From NCBI RefSeq assembly GCF_037126285.1, contig NZ_CP147012.1, positions 5,258,001 to 5,322,000 on the forward strand: 64,000 nt of DNA, in the 5' to 3' direction. Position 1 is the first letter of the stretch. The number at the start of each line of letters is the position of its first letter. The notes beneath the pieces are model-generated. The model saw only the letters and a list, made by a program, of their open reading frames with translations, had not been told where the DNA came from and did not search any database. This document shows positions 19,201 to 28,038 of this stretch, piece by piece. Source of the DNA: Bernardetia sp. MNP-M8. GTDB taxonomy: Bacteria; Bacteroidota; Bacteroidia; Cytophagales; Bernardetiaceae. A program made the translations under genes and the position numbers.

Positions 19201-20279
19201 AAAATTATCAAATACCACAAGATACACAGATTTTTCAATCTTGGATAGAAGAAGAAGATTTACCTCAACTCAATGAAGCTTGGGCTATTGCTGTGACCCA
19301 AAATGAGGATTTTAATGCTATATATCGCATTACTACTCCAAGCAAAGAAACAATTTATGTAAGAGAAAAAGGCTATCCTGTTTTTAATGAAAAAGGGATT
19401 CTGATAAAAATGAAAGGAACACTTCAAGATGTTACAAAAGCCGAATTAGCTAAAAAGAAACTTCAAGAGACCTCTTCTGAAATAGAAAAACAAAACAAAA
19501 ACCTTGTTTCTAGTATCAATTATGCTCAGCGCATTCAATCAGCTATGCTAGGAGGTACACAAGATTTAAAGCAAATTTTTAAAGATGCTTTTGTTTTTTT
19601 TGAACCTAAAGATGTAGTTTCAGGAGATTTTTATTGGTATAATGAAATAGGAACACGACAAATTGCTGTTGTAGGAGATTGTACAGGACATGGAGTACCA
19701 GGAGCATTTATGTCATTACTTGGAACAACTCTTCTTAATGATGTTATTCTTCAACAACAAATTACGACACCCAGTAAAATTCTTGATTTTATGCAATCTG
19801 AAATAAGAAGAATTTTGAAACAAGACACCACAGGAAATCGTGATGGAATGGATATGGCTGTTGTGGTTGTTGATAAATCTGTTGGAATGATGGAATTTGC
19901 AGGAGCAAAAAATCCTTTAGTTTATTTACATAAAAAACGCAAAAAAGGTGGTGCAGAAGTAAATCTAACTTTTATTAAAGGAGATGTTCATCCTATTGGA
20001 GGACGAACTGAAAAGTTTATGAATGAAGAATATACAAATCATATAATCGAATTAGAAGATGTAGAAGCGTTTTATATTTATTCTGATGGCTATCAAGACC
20101 AATTTGGAGGAGAAGAAGGACGAAAATTCATGTCCAATAAATTTAGACAACTTTTATATGATACTCATAGTACATCTATGCGTCATCAGCGTGTTTCTCT
20201 AAAAAGAAATCTAATGAACTGGATGGGAACAGATTATGAACAAGTTGATGATATTTGTGTAATGGGAATTAGTATATAA
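16260..20279 (+). CDS. Membrane PilJ-PAS multi-sensor protein with SpoIIE (PP2C) phosphatase domain
   Basis: 1339 residues. Membrane segments lie near 8-35, 54-72, 106-126 and 280-302. The periplasmic part (about 137-245) holds the PilJ-type sensor signature GRQRMLSQKIAKSS. After a coiled coil (322-375) come about five PAS domains (roughly 380-480, 535-645, 675-785, 810-935, 960-1065) joined by helical linkers. The C-terminus, from about 1085, is a SpoIIE/PP2C phosphatase beginning SINYAQRIQSAML. Its acidic metal sites are VSGDFYW, VGDCTGHGVPGAFMS and YSDGYQDQFGG. It probably dephosphorylates a SpoIIAA- or SiaC-like protein in response to a signal. A SiaB/SiaC pair lies 7 kb downstream and is a candidate partner (inference). 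Confidence 0.85.
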   Translation: MRYFNTIKYAIGGLVFGLFFPLFAWILDGFFFKQLAFNWAMIVKLHQVNPIHFVIDVAPLILGGAFAYMGSLRDKLIASYEKKGLSSKQYAKENNAILKKLRIGNIAAPLVITILLLGSYLVVQSFISDQQNDAPIINISGRQRMLSQKIAKSSLYIATTPSQSEQQVPYINALDLDIKEFKTAHLNLIGKENTLNFSNNHINSEEVKSLYDSITPYYNGILAGLEELLDANQITDSESSKRSMRDAIQKIERNENSFLPIMNKIVVMYEAEAEEKLAYLQIVQLGVIGFLLVFIWTIAFIVLKPMVHQVKMAFTDVEIATKTLEENNQELQASEEELKQSAEQMKIVNDNLINSQRELKTYVNRVSQAKKMAKLAAYDLNIKTNEVTHTEHLNYILGLDKDVKIDTTFLESIIHSEDYQILLSNQKKAIENDEDTFYRLRIKTDYFKDWHWFQGATHCVFNKRGKLIYIVNSLQDITESVKKEQEIEKLLQQGNLQNQELQASEEELRQNTEQLQVINDNLFVAQREVEERQRLLSRAEKISQIGSFDMVLDNLSFSYSENLAEIYGLEASEMKDMNTHAKYYDKASREKITNYLSELSKGKIDTFSMIGNFKNNTQKEWKTLKIEANLLKDSTGKPERVLGVIQDITQITLQQEALEHSQRQLESLSNNLQGIMYRALIDEDWTMKFISKGVERITGYPISDFINNKMRSFASIIHEDDNFIDAEINQAIETKLPYKIEYRLIHKNGSIIWVEESGQVVEDKISKVNYLDGVLMDITQRKQAEQIIETQTEKLLISQKELEQQQQMLTDAEKMAKMGSYVWNLHTRQIKHSENLPNIYGLEKDTLINQIIFDAIIHPEEREEHQRAIAEAMMSEKKEVFTTYRAKPPHLSEEHWKYYRTYSIIKYNDDGEPITLIGTAQDISEEVAQQKMQEELLNYVKENKENLEESQRLAQIVSYDMDIITKKVKWSDSFDKVFKVENYQIPQDTQIFQSWIEEEDLPQLNEAWAIAVTQNEDFNAIYRITTPSKETIYVREKGYPVFNEKGILIKMKGTLQDVTKAELAKKKLQETSSEIEKQNKNLVSSINYAQRIQSAMLGGTQDLKQIFKDAFVFFEPKDVVSGDFYWYNEIGTRQIAVVGDCTGHGVPGAFMSLLGTTLLNDVILQQQITTPSKILDFMQSEIRRILKQDTTGNRDGMDMAVVVVDKSVGMMEFAGAKNPLVYLHKKRKKGGAEVNLTFIKGDVHPIGGRTEKFMNEEYTNHIIELEDVEAFYIYSDGYQDQFGGEEGRKFMSNKFRQLLYDTHSTSMRHQRVSLKRNLMNWMGTDYEQVDDICVMGISI

Positions 20280-20281
20280 AT

Positions 20282-20337
20282 TTATCAGTTATCAGTTATC
20301 AGTTATCAGTTATCAGTTATCAGTTATCAGTTATCAC
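20282..20337. repeat. Heptanucleotide tandem repeat (TTATCAG)
   Basis: Eight consecutive copies of TTATCAG, the last ending in C instead of G. It lies directly after the stop codon of the PAS/PP2C gene and before its terminator. Confidence 0.9.
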
Positions 20338-20365
20338 GAAATTACTTTTTGAATTTACTGTTTTG

Positions 20366-20408
20366 AAAAAAGCCATTATTCTTCTTTTTAGAAAAATAAT
20401 GGCTTTTG
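20366..20408. terminator. Bidirectional hairpin terminator
   Basis: AAAAAGCCATTATT and AATAATGGCTTTT form a stem around a 15-base loop between the convergent PAS/PP2C and M14 peptidase genes. Confidence 0.8.
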
Positions 20409-20452
20409 TATTTTCAATTATTAACTCAACGACGACAAAGCCTCGTTAACGG

Positions 20453-23083
20453 TTAAAAGAATATTGCATTTATAAACAAACGATTTGTTCCATACCAAAA
20501 TGCTCTAAAATTTGGATTATCAGCAAAAGCAACAAATTTCCCTCTTCCTATATTCTTTGAAATGATAGAAACACTGTTTTGCAACTTTTCTTTATTCAAA
20601 TCTGATAAATAACCACTTACAATATTTGTTTTAGGATTTTGAGTATAAATAAGAGGCATTGTATATGGATTATCAGGATATTCTAAAAAAATACTATTGT
20701 CTTTAAAAATACGTATTGTTTCAGATTCGTAACCAAAAGCAATTGGATTGGAAAGGTCTAATTGGCCTTCTAAAATCAATCCCCCTACATAATTTGAACC
20801 TCTATTATTATCTCTAGTTGAGTACATTAAACGCTCTTTTTGTCCTGAATTATTCTGACTAGAAGATTGTTTTTGATTCAAATTGAAATAAGAACTTCCT
20901 TTCAAAAAATTAATCGAAGAACCAATAGCAATCAAAGTCCCTCCATTTTCTGTCCAACTAGAAAGTGCATTTGGATTCAAATTTTTAGGATATCCACTTG
21001 GCAAAACAATCGTTGTATAGTCGTGTAAGTCAATCAATGATAAATCACTGGCTTCAATCAAAGAAACTTTCATTCCATAACGAGCATCTAATAAATGCCA
21101 AATTTCGCCAGCCTCATACGAATCAACACCTTCTCCCACAACCACCAAAACTTTAGGTAATTTCAAGGTTTGAAAACTTGGGCTTCCCAAATCAACTCCA
21201 TTATCAGTCAGTCCAGTTTCTAAAGAAGTAATTTGTATAGAATGTTCTTTGCTCATCTCTGAAAGTAATTGCACTACATTTTCAGCTTCATTTTTATTCT
21301 CAGGAGCTTTTACAAAAATAGTTCCTCTATCAAAATCGGTTTTCTTTTCATCCATTATATACGAAAACACTTCTTCACTAACTTTGACATTCAAATTAAT
21401 TTCCAATAATTGATTTACTAATCTTGGTGCATAATAATTCTTCCAATCAATCAAATAGCCAATTTCACTTTTTTGCAAAGCTAAATTTTTCTTAGCAAAT
21501 GAATCAGAAAAGTAAGAAGCATTTATTTTTTCTCCTTTCAGATTTGAAACTTCACTTTGAGAAAGTATTTTTTGTTCTAAGCCAAAAGAATAAGTAAAAG
21601 TCCAAGCCGAAACATCATAAAAAATACTGTCTTTAAAAGTTTTTGGCGTATCAAAGATAGCTTTTACTAATCTGCCTTGGGTCTGATTTACAGGAATGAC
21701 AACCGAATTTTTATCAGAAAAAATAACTGAATTCTTTCCTTGATTTTCTTTCACTTCATTTTTAGAAGTATAAAATTCAATTTGATGGATTTCTAAAATT
21801 TTTAAAAGAGCCTCAAAACGTGGAATATCATTTTTTCCTCCAATCAAATATCCTTTTTCAGTAGAATTTTTGGCAAAATCGGCAGCCGTTTTATAGAAAC
21901 TTTGTTGATAATCTAACAGTTCTTTTCTAAGATTTACAGCAGCTTCCAAGGTAGATAGCGAAGTAGTAAGTTGATTGCGAATAGCAAACTCAAAGGTAAT
22001 AATTCCATTTTCGCTCTCTTGTGCATGTCCTCTTGCACTGGCTTGTTCAAAAAGAATTCCTACAGAACCATTTACATCTGGATACGTCGAACCTTTGCCA
22101 TAATAAAAATCATCAAAACTTTGTTCGGTATAATACAATGAGCCAATATTATCTAAAAACTTTGCGTGAAATTTACCAATTTTAGCAGTCAGTTCTTGAT
22201 TTTTTTGTGGCGTAATCGGATTTGTACGCTGTGGCACACCTGGTTGAAAAAAGAAACTACTATTTGTTCCCATTTCGTGATGGTCTGTCAGGATATTTGG
22301 TTTCCAGTCGTGAAAACGCTTTAAACGTGCCTTACTTTCAGGCTGTTGAACAGGCAACCAATCTCTGTTTAAGTCAAACCAATAATGATTGGTTCTTCCC
22401 ATAGGAAAAGGTTCGTTGGTTTCTCTTCGATTTGGGTCACTTACTTGTGATTTGCTTTTGTGCATATTTACCCAACTTGCAAAACGATTCAGACCGTCAG
22501 GATTGAAACTTGGGTCAAGAATAATAACTGCATTTTTGAGTTTATTTTCAATTTCCCCTCCTTGAGCAGCAGCCAAATAATAAGCATATAAAAGAGCTGC
22601 ATTACTTCCACTGGCTTCATTTCCATGAATACTATACCCTTGCCAAACCACAATAGGACTTTCAGGAGAAACAGTTGCCGAACTAGAATTTGTCAGTTCA
22701 ATATGTTTTTTACGTATTTCCTCTAAATTTGATTGATTTGCAGGATTTGTTATAATAAGTTGAATAAGTGGACGCTGTTCGTGCGTAAATCCGATAGTGT
22801 CAATACTGATTCTATTAGATTGCTTTGCTAGAGTGTGTAAATAAAAGAGAAGTTTGTCGTGTGAAACGTGCCAGTCACCAATTTCAAAACCTAAAACTTG
22901 TTCAGGAGTCGAAATAGCTGGGTCAAAGGTTAATTTGTCACCTTTCTTTTCATACTGTTTTTGTAGAGTTTGAAAATAATAATCTTGAATTTTTGAAGAT
23001 GTAGAATTTATTTTTTGTGCAAAAATGGGATTTATGAAAAACAGAAAAACAAAAAATACAATAGGCAATACTCTTAATTTCAT
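20453..23083 (-). CDS. Exported M14 family zinc carboxypeptidase
   Basis: 876 residues from the ATG at 23083; the open frame reaches a TTG at 23152, but the signal peptide begins MKLRVLPIVFFVFLFF and ends IFAQ. The peptidase domain has the zinc motif HxxE in YSIHGNEASGSN (about residue 153), a third ligand region TDHHEMGT (about 268) and the catalytic-region Glu in LFEQASARG. The C-terminal third (about 640-860) resembles the glutamine-amidotransferase-like domain of this Bacteroidota subfamily (VLPSGYPKNLN, GGTLIAIGSS). It probably degrades peptides in the periplasm or outside the cell. Transcribed alone; a hairpin element lies upstream. Confidence 0.88.
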   Translation of the reverse strand: MKLRVLPIVFFVFLFFINPIFAQKINSTSSKIQDYYFQTLQKQYEKKGDKLTFDPAISTPEQVLGFEIGDWHVSHDKLLFYLHTLAKQSNRISIDTIGFTHEQRPLIQLIITNPANQSNLEEIRKKHIELTNSSSATVSPESPIVVWQGYSIHGNEASGSNAALLYAYYLAAAQGGEIENKLKNAVIILDPSFNPDGLNRFASWVNMHKSKSQVSDPNRRETNEPFPMGRTNHYWFDLNRDWLPVQQPESKARLKRFHDWKPNILTDHHEMGTNSSFFFQPGVPQRTNPITPQKNQELTAKIGKFHAKFLDNIGSLYYTEQSFDDFYYGKGSTYPDVNGSVGILFEQASARGHAQESENGIITFEFAIRNQLTTSLSTLEAAVNLRKELLDYQQSFYKTAADFAKNSTEKGYLIGGKNDIPRFEALLKILEIHQIEFYTSKNEVKENQGKNSVIFSDKNSVVIPVNQTQGRLVKAIFDTPKTFKDSIFYDVSAWTFTYSFGLEQKILSQSEVSNLKGEKINASYFSDSFAKKNLALQKSEIGYLIDWKNYYAPRLVNQLLEINLNVKVSEEVFSYIMDEKKTDFDRGTIFVKAPENKNEAENVVQLLSEMSKEHSIQITSLETGLTDNGVDLGSPSFQTLKLPKVLVVVGEGVDSYEAGEIWHLLDARYGMKVSLIEASDLSLIDLHDYTTIVLPSGYPKNLNPNALSSWTENGGTLIAIGSSINFLKGSSYFNLNQKQSSSQNNSGQKERLMYSTRDNNRGSNYVGGLILEGQLDLSNPIAFGYESETIRIFKDNSIFLEYPDNPYTMPLIYTQNPKTNIVSGYLSDLNKEKLQNSVSIISKNIGRGKFVAFADNPNFRAFWYGTNRLFINAIFF

Positions 23084-23206
23084 TCGTTTGAGGGCTTTTT
23101 TTAATAATTGTAATAGTCTAAAAAGGAAAATTACTAAAAAAACAGTAACCAAACTTGAATTTATTAGATTGTTAAAAAAAACGCAAGTAAGTTTCTATCT
23201 AATAAA

Positions 23207-23323
23207 TCTTATCACGATTTGTGCTAATGTAGTTTAGACTTCCAGTCTGAGCATCCAAAACAGTATTTTATCAAATTCAACAGTTTGGAAGACTGTTATA
23301 CAACAATAACCATGATAACCTTT
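23207..23323. repeat. Dispersed hairpin element, copy 2
   Basis: About 117 bp, starting TCTTATCACG and ending CATGATAACC. It carries the same internal palindromes as copy 1 (AGACTTCCAGTCT; CAGTTTGGAAGACTG). It lies upstream of the M14 peptidase gene and beside the mobile-element remnants. Confidence 0.75.
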
Positions 23324-23354
23324 AATTTAAGTAATTTGACATAATTAAATATAT

Positions 23355-23667
23355 CTAAAAAGAGCATTCAGAAAAGTTTATTTTTAGCTCTTTTCCTATA
23401 GCTTCACATATTCTATTTACAGCATAAAATAAATCAGCAGCAGTTGTATAATCAGATGGTTTTATCCAGCCTTCTTTTATTTCTTTCCAAAGTCTTTCAA
23501 TAATATTTAAGTGTGGAGAGTAAGGTGGTAGATAAAAAGTATGCAATCCCTTTGTTGCCAAATTTTCAGTAATTTTTTAGAAGTGTGAATCCTTGCATTA
23601 TCTAATACAACAACTGTAAATTTAGAAATTAAAAATGATAATTTATCTAAAAATTCAATCACAAAAT
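23355..23667 (-). pseudogene. IS630-type transposase remnant
   Basis: The minus strand encodes the C-terminal DDE part of an IS630/Tc1-type transposase: FTVVVLDNARIHTSKK, then THFYLPPYSPHLNIIE-like sequence (HTFYLPPYSPHLN) and RLWKEIKEGW. It contains the second Asp and the catalytic Glu region. The first part and second part are in different frames across a run of six A at about 23571-23576. The N-terminal half is missing, cut at 23668 where the ISAs1-family element begins. It is a truncated, frameshifted relic, although IS630 elements can use programmed frameshifting at A runs. Confidence 0.8.
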
Positions 23668-23668
23668 C

Positions 23669-24898
23669 AAGGGTTTTCTTATAAAAAATAGATCTATCTA
23701 AGAAAGTTTAGTAAAGATTTAAAATCATCTTGAAATTTCTCAAGTTGTGCTACCATATTTTTGGGCTTTAACTTATTTAAAAGTGCTAAATTGAGTGTTC
23801 TGAGTCCTGCTAAGACTTTTGAAACAGTTTTTTCTTTCGTTTTGAGTTGATCTTCTTGAAAGGTAGTATCTCTGATATTATTATTGAGTTCTATTTGCCA
23901 ATGTTTTCGTATATCTTCGAAAAGCTCTTCTCCAACTTTTGAATCTTCATTGGAGATATAAAATGAGGTTTCTTTAGTTTCTTCTTTGGTTTTAGTATTT
24001 ATGCGTGTTCTTTCGACTTTAATTAAAGAACGAAAAGTTACATTTTTCCAACGTTGTTCAAAATATTCTTTGCTAATATCATATAATTCATAATGCCGAT
24101 CTTCGATTCTTCCGTGTCCTTTTTCCCATTGGTCGCTTTGAGTTATCATTTTTGAAACTTGGCTACAAAATTTCATATCTTCTATCTAATAGTAGTGCTT
24201 GATTATTCTTTAAACCAATCAAAAAAACACCTCCTGCTTCTTGAATTAACTTGCAGGTAGCTGGACACAAATGAAGTGCGTCCAAACTAATTTTTTGTGT
24301 ACTAACGTAGCTGCTTTCTAATAAATTCCGAATACAAGGTTTTTCACTTTCTTTGTTCCATTGTAATATGATTGCCCCAGAACGTGTCTATTTTCTTGAT
24401 TTACTAATTGAACGAGAGCCTCACCACGTTTTTTACCTTTTTCTATACTACCTCGCAATTCCTTCCCATCGCCAGCAAACCATTTTTTTTGCTCTTCATT
24501 CAAATTTACACCATACATTTCAAATAAGAGTTTTTCAAAATGATAAAGAGATACTTTTTTTAAGCAAACTGGAAGATAGGAGCGTGATGTAACTTCAACA
24601 TCAGTAGATAACCCTAAAAAAGCACAAAGTTCATCATGTTTATTTTGCATACTACGATGAAGACTTGACAAGTTACCATCACATTTTCGTAAAAGAGCTA
24701 AACTTAACTCAAGTAAAACCAATGCTAAATCATGAAATTTGCCACGAGAATCTCGTAAATCTAATGCTGATAAATTTTGCATTTTAGCATAAAAACTGGT
24801 TTCTTTGAGCATAAAAGAGTAAAATAGTATTAATGAAGTACTTGGAAATACAAAATTAATACGTTTTTACTCTTTTTATTTTTTTATAAAAAACCCTG
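23669..24898 (-). mobile_element. ISAs1-family insertion sequence, copy 1 (inactive)
   Basis: About 1230 bp bounded by inverted ends resembling CAGGGTTTTCTTATAAAAAA; the left end reads AAGGGTTTTCTTATAAAAAA and the right end TTTTTTATAAAAAACCCTG. A second copy is at 46269-47495 in the same orientation. No target-site duplication is visible, so the flanks have been rearranged. It truncates the IS630 relic. Confidence 0.85.
23694..24812 (-). pseudogene. ISAs1-family transposase, frameshifted
   Basis: The reading frame corresponds to a transposase of about 373 residues with the ISAs1 signatures DLRDSRGKFHDLA, WFAGDGKELRGS and EKGHGRIEDRHYELYD. Compared with the copy at 46279-47409, one G is missing near 24353 (frame lost after SYYNG) and about four extra bases near 24185 restore the frame. 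The middle section with DALHL and LIGLKNNQA is therefore out of frame. Not functional. Confidence 0.85.
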
Positions 24899-24907
24899 TA
24901 TTTCCCA

Positions 24908-25663
24908 TTATAGTGTAACCACCCCAAGGAGAATATATAAAATCTCCTCCAAAAGAATCATCCTACTTCCTATGATAGGATTTCTTTCAGCAGCAGCCCA
25001 CCACTCAGGAGAAACATAAGGGTCTGGTAGTGCTGGCCCTGGTGGACTAACACTACCTTCTCCTTCTACACCTTCTAAGCCACTAGGATCATTATAATAG
25101 ATAGGATTGTTATACCCAAACTGATAGACATTTATTCCTACAAACAAATCAGCTAACGGCTCTACCTGCCAAAAACGCCCTATTTGTGGGTCATATCCTC
25201 GGTTTGCTGTTTCGTAAAGTTCCAAACCAAAGGCTTTTTCTCGCTCTATCATTCCGTTGAACTGATATGCCAAATCATTTTCCTTCTCCAAGCCCTTCAT
25301 ACCCATCCCAAAAGGATAGTAATGGTGTTCTTGGACTATAAGAGGACGAATGCGCTCGGTAATGTTTATTTCTAGCGCATCAAAATAAACAGCTTCTGTA
25401 TCTTGGTTGTCAATGAAAACGGTTAGGTTTCCATCTTCTTTAGCTATGAAATTGGCTGTTAGTTTTTCCCAAGAAACAGTAGCAGAAATAGTTATTTTTT
25501 GCCTTTTTTCTACAATCAAACTATCTGTCGAATCTCTAAGCTGCAAGACTAATTCTCCTCTAGGAACATTATAACTATCAGGTTGTAAGCCTTTTGCTTG
25601 TTTTGCCCTGTGTAGCTTTCGCAAATTACGAACTACAGGGATAAAATAAAAAACAAAAAACAC
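24908..25663 (-). pseudogene. 5'-truncated Rhs protein fragment with its own tip
   Basis: 251 codons. From about residue 8 (FIPVVRNLRKL) they match residues about 1016-1205 of the full-length Rhs protein at 38451-43049, including HHYYPFGMGMKG, the core ending NRGYDPQIGRFWQVEPLAD and the DPSGL boundary. After DPSGL comes a different C-terminal tip (SPEWWAAAERNPIIG, then a hydrophobic stretch) that stops just before the ISAs1 element. There is no native start and most of the Rhs shell is missing, so it is a displaced remnant. The tip is unlike the two tips at 42.4 and 44 kb. Confidence 0.85.
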
Positions 25664-25998
25664 TCATGTTTTGAATAAGTACCAAAATTTCGATGTTTAA
25701 TTTTCTTATCAGCTAGAATTTTTTGTTGATTTCGTCTTATGTTTTGCCAAAATTGACTTATATCACCTTGTGTAAGTGTTTGTCCTAGAGTAGAAATTTT
25801 AAAAAATGTAACTGGGTCTTTTAATTGTAGGAAATCAAAACTTTTTTTGAATGTCTTATGAGCATATTATCTTAATTCTATTTTTTGTTCAAGATTCAGA
25901 TTTTCATTTTCTACAATAGAACGATAAAGACCTAAAGAATTGAAATCTGTATATTTTTTGTAATTATCAATATAAAATACGTATTCTTCGACAATCAT
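25664..25998 (-). pseudogene. Broken gene of unknown function
   Basis: On the minus strand, from an ATG at 25998, a frame reads MIVEEYVFYIDNYKKYTD and on to LEQKIELR. It meets a TAA at 25867-25869, then continues in the same frame as HKTFKKSFDFLQLKDPV and QGDISQFWQNIRRN until it runs into the Rhs fragment. One nonsense codon and a lost 3' end explain it. I do not recognise the family; its position beside an Rhs tip would suit an old immunity or effector gene (inference). Confidence 0.5.
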
Positions 25999-26080
25999 TG
26001 TATTAAACTATCTATCTATTTTCATAATAAAATTTTAGTTTATAGTTAAATATTTAGAATACTTTGGCAAAAAACAATAA

Positions 26081-26115
26081 AAAAAGGTTAGAAAGTAAAA
26101 AATCCTTTCTAACCT
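26081..26115 (-). terminator. Hairpin terminator of marC
   Basis: GGTTAGAAAG and CTTTCTAACC form a stem, followed on the minus strand by a run of T. It lies 24 bp past the marC stop. Confidence 0.85.
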
Positions 26116-26138
26116 CTGAAAAAATACTCATGAATGGG

Positions 26139-26783
26139 TTAGTTCATGGCAGCTTTAACAATGTCTATTACAATCGGTTTTAGACCACTTCTAAAAAACT
26201 CAATTGCTACTACCATTACTATAAGTCCCATCAATCGCATCAAAATCTTATTACCTGTTTCTCCTAGCATTTTAGAGATTTTTGAAGAAGCCCAAAGTGT
26301 GAAAAAGGTAATTAAGCAAATAATAAACATAACACCTATCAAAACGGCTTTTTTATCAAAAGTACTCGCATCTTGCATCATGACAATAGAATTTGTGATT
26401 GCACCAGGCCCACAAATCATCGGAATAGCTAATGGAGTAATAGAAATATCAGTTACATAACTTTTGACAGACTCTTCTTCCATTTTGGTACGAATAAGAC
26501 GTGCTTGCAGCATATCATATCCCATCATAAAAAAAATGATTCCTCCTACTACCCGAAATGCATCAGCCGAAATACCAAAAAATTCAAAAAGTAATTGTCC
26601 TGAAAAAGCAAAAGCAATCATGGTAAAGAAAGCTGTAATGAGAGCTTTTCTAGCTGTTGCAGTACGGTCTTCATCACTAAGATCTGCTGTCATGGTCATA
26701 AATACAGGCATTACTCCCAATGGATTGATAATAGTAAAATAAGTAGTAAAACAAACCAGCCCAAACTTGATTAATTCGTCCAT
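26139..26783 (-). CDS. MarC family integral membrane protein
   Basis: 214 residues with six membrane segments. Family motifs include INPLGVMPVFMTMT near residue 20, GGIIFFMMGYDMLQAR near 80 and PLAIPMICGPGAI near 117. MarC proteins were once thought to confer multiple antibiotic resistance; that was withdrawn for E. coli and the transport role is unknown. A box matching the Bacteroidota -7 consensus lies 55 bp upstream, and a hairpin terminator follows. Transcribed alone. Confidence 0.9.
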   Translation of the reverse strand: MDELIKFGLVCFTTYFTIINPLGVMPVFMTMTADLSDEDRTATARKALITAFFTMIAFAFSGQLLFEFFGISADAFRVVGGIIFFMMGYDMLQARLIRTKMEEESVKSYVTDISITPLAIPMICGPGAITNSIVMMQDASTFDKKAVLIGVMFIICLITFFTLWASSKISKMLGETGNKILMRLMGLIVMVVAIEFFRSGLKPIVIDIVKAAMN

Positions 26784-26837
26784 TTTTGGTTTTTCTTTTG
26801 AGTAAAAATAGTTTTTTGTTTGTGTCTTTTAAGGATG

Positions 26838-26845
26838 CAAAAGTA
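26838..26845 (-). promoter_or_regulatory. Candidate -7 box for marC
   Basis: Minus strand TACTTTTG matches TAnnTTTG, about 55 bp upstream of the start. A well-spaced -33 TTTG is not evident. Confidence 0.35.
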
Positions 26846-27348
26846 CGAATAACAAACGAGAATTAGAATGGTTTGATAAAAACTTATCTTTAAATAAAAA
26901 TTGAAGAGTTATTCTAAAAAATAGGATGTTTTTTGCTGTTATTAAAGATACCAACAACGGCTATTTTTTGTCATTGTTGATGTTTCCACTAGTAATGATT
27001 TAATTCAACAGAAAGAGTATAATGAAATATCCTACTTTGTAGAACACCATCAGAATTTAAACTTCTTATTTATATCTTCTTTAGATTGAATATTTTTAAG
27101 AAAAAACAGAAAGAGTATTTGTTTTCTGAATTATATATATTAAATTGTGGATAGCTTATAATAAAATATCACTTCAAGTTGTGTTAAATATACCATTGAT
27201 TATTGCTGTAATTAGAGCAATTTTATTTTTACAACTTTATATAATTATACAAACAGTGTATATTTATTAGGCAAAAATAAGCCAAGCGAATACTCTTTTT
27301 ATTCGTTGAAATTATTATTTAATTAATTCTCCTATATTTCGGCAGAAT
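26846..27348. other. Non-coding region between marC and the SiaB-like gene
   Basis: About 500 bp of AT-rich DNA with no gene that I can support. CAGAAAGAGTAT occurs twice (near 27010 and 27107), and its near complement AATACTCTTT occurs near 27290. The promoter for the siaB-siaC pair must lie here. Confidence 0.45.
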
Positions 27349-27942
27349 ATGCACGACGATTTTCAGATTACTAAATATTACAACGAGTTTAATAAAAATG
27401 GTATTACTGCTATTTTTCAAGGTGCTTTGTCGCAATCTGTTTTATCAGAGATAGCAGAGAATCTGAAAGAAAAAATTTCGGATAGAGAAACTATAAAAAG
27501 TAAAATATTTGCTATTTTTATAGAGCTTGCCCAAAATATTTATCATCATTCAGCAGAGAAAAAACACTTCTACACGACTAATGCTCATATTGGAGTAGGA
27601 ATAGTAGCTATTCGTGACTTGCCTGATTGTTACTCTTTAAGTGCTGGAAATATGGTCAGAAAACATCAACGAGAAGCCTTAGAAGAGCGTTGTGATTATA
27701 TCAACGGGTTAGATAAAAAACATCTAACAGAGTATTATAGACAAGAGCGAAAAAATGCAAAAGGAAAAACAAGTACAGGCGCACATGTTGGTTTGATAGA
27801 TATGGTTAGACGTTCTGGAAACCCTTTAGAGATAAATTTTGAAACTATTTCAGAAAAACTTAGCTTTTTTTCTATTACAGTAACTGTAGATAAAGATTGG
27901 CAGCCTATGAGTACAGAAGAAGAGAAAAAAGCCAAATTATAA
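27349..27942 (+). CDS. SiaB-like protein kinase (DUF6272)
   Basis: 197 residues. A GHKL-type ATP-binding domain shows the N-box IELAQNIYHHS at about 58-68 (Glu59, Asn63) and a glycine-bearing stretch GAHVGLIDMVRRSG near 145. The match is to the SiaB family, which phosphorylates the small SiaC protein; in Pseudomonas aeruginosa SiaA (a PP2C phosphatase) reverses this and SiaC controls a diguanylate cyclase. Here the gene is followed 96 bp later by a SiaC-like gene, most likely on one transcript. No cyclase is nearby; the PilJ-PAS-PP2C protein at 16.3-20.3 kb is the nearest candidate phosphatase. Confidence 0.8.
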   Translation: MHDDFQITKYYNEFNKNGITAIFQGALSQSVLSEIAENLKEKISDRETIKSKIFAIFIELAQNIYHHSAEKKHFYTTNAHIGVGIVAIRDLPDCYSLSAGNMVRKHQREALEERCDYINGLDKKHLTEYYRQERKNAKGKTSTGAHVGLIDMVRRSGNPLEINFETISEKLSFFSITVTVDKDWQPMSTEEEKKAKL

Positions 27943-28038
27943 AATTAAAGAAAATAGTAGTAAAACTATTTCCTTATTACTATTATTTCTAATAACTACT
28001 TAGAAAAGCATTAGCTATCAAAATTATAGCAAATAATT

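Noticed and set aside
20282-20337. CRISPR array
   Set aside because: It is a 7-bp tandem repeat without spacers; no direct repeats with unique spacers occur anywhere in the window.
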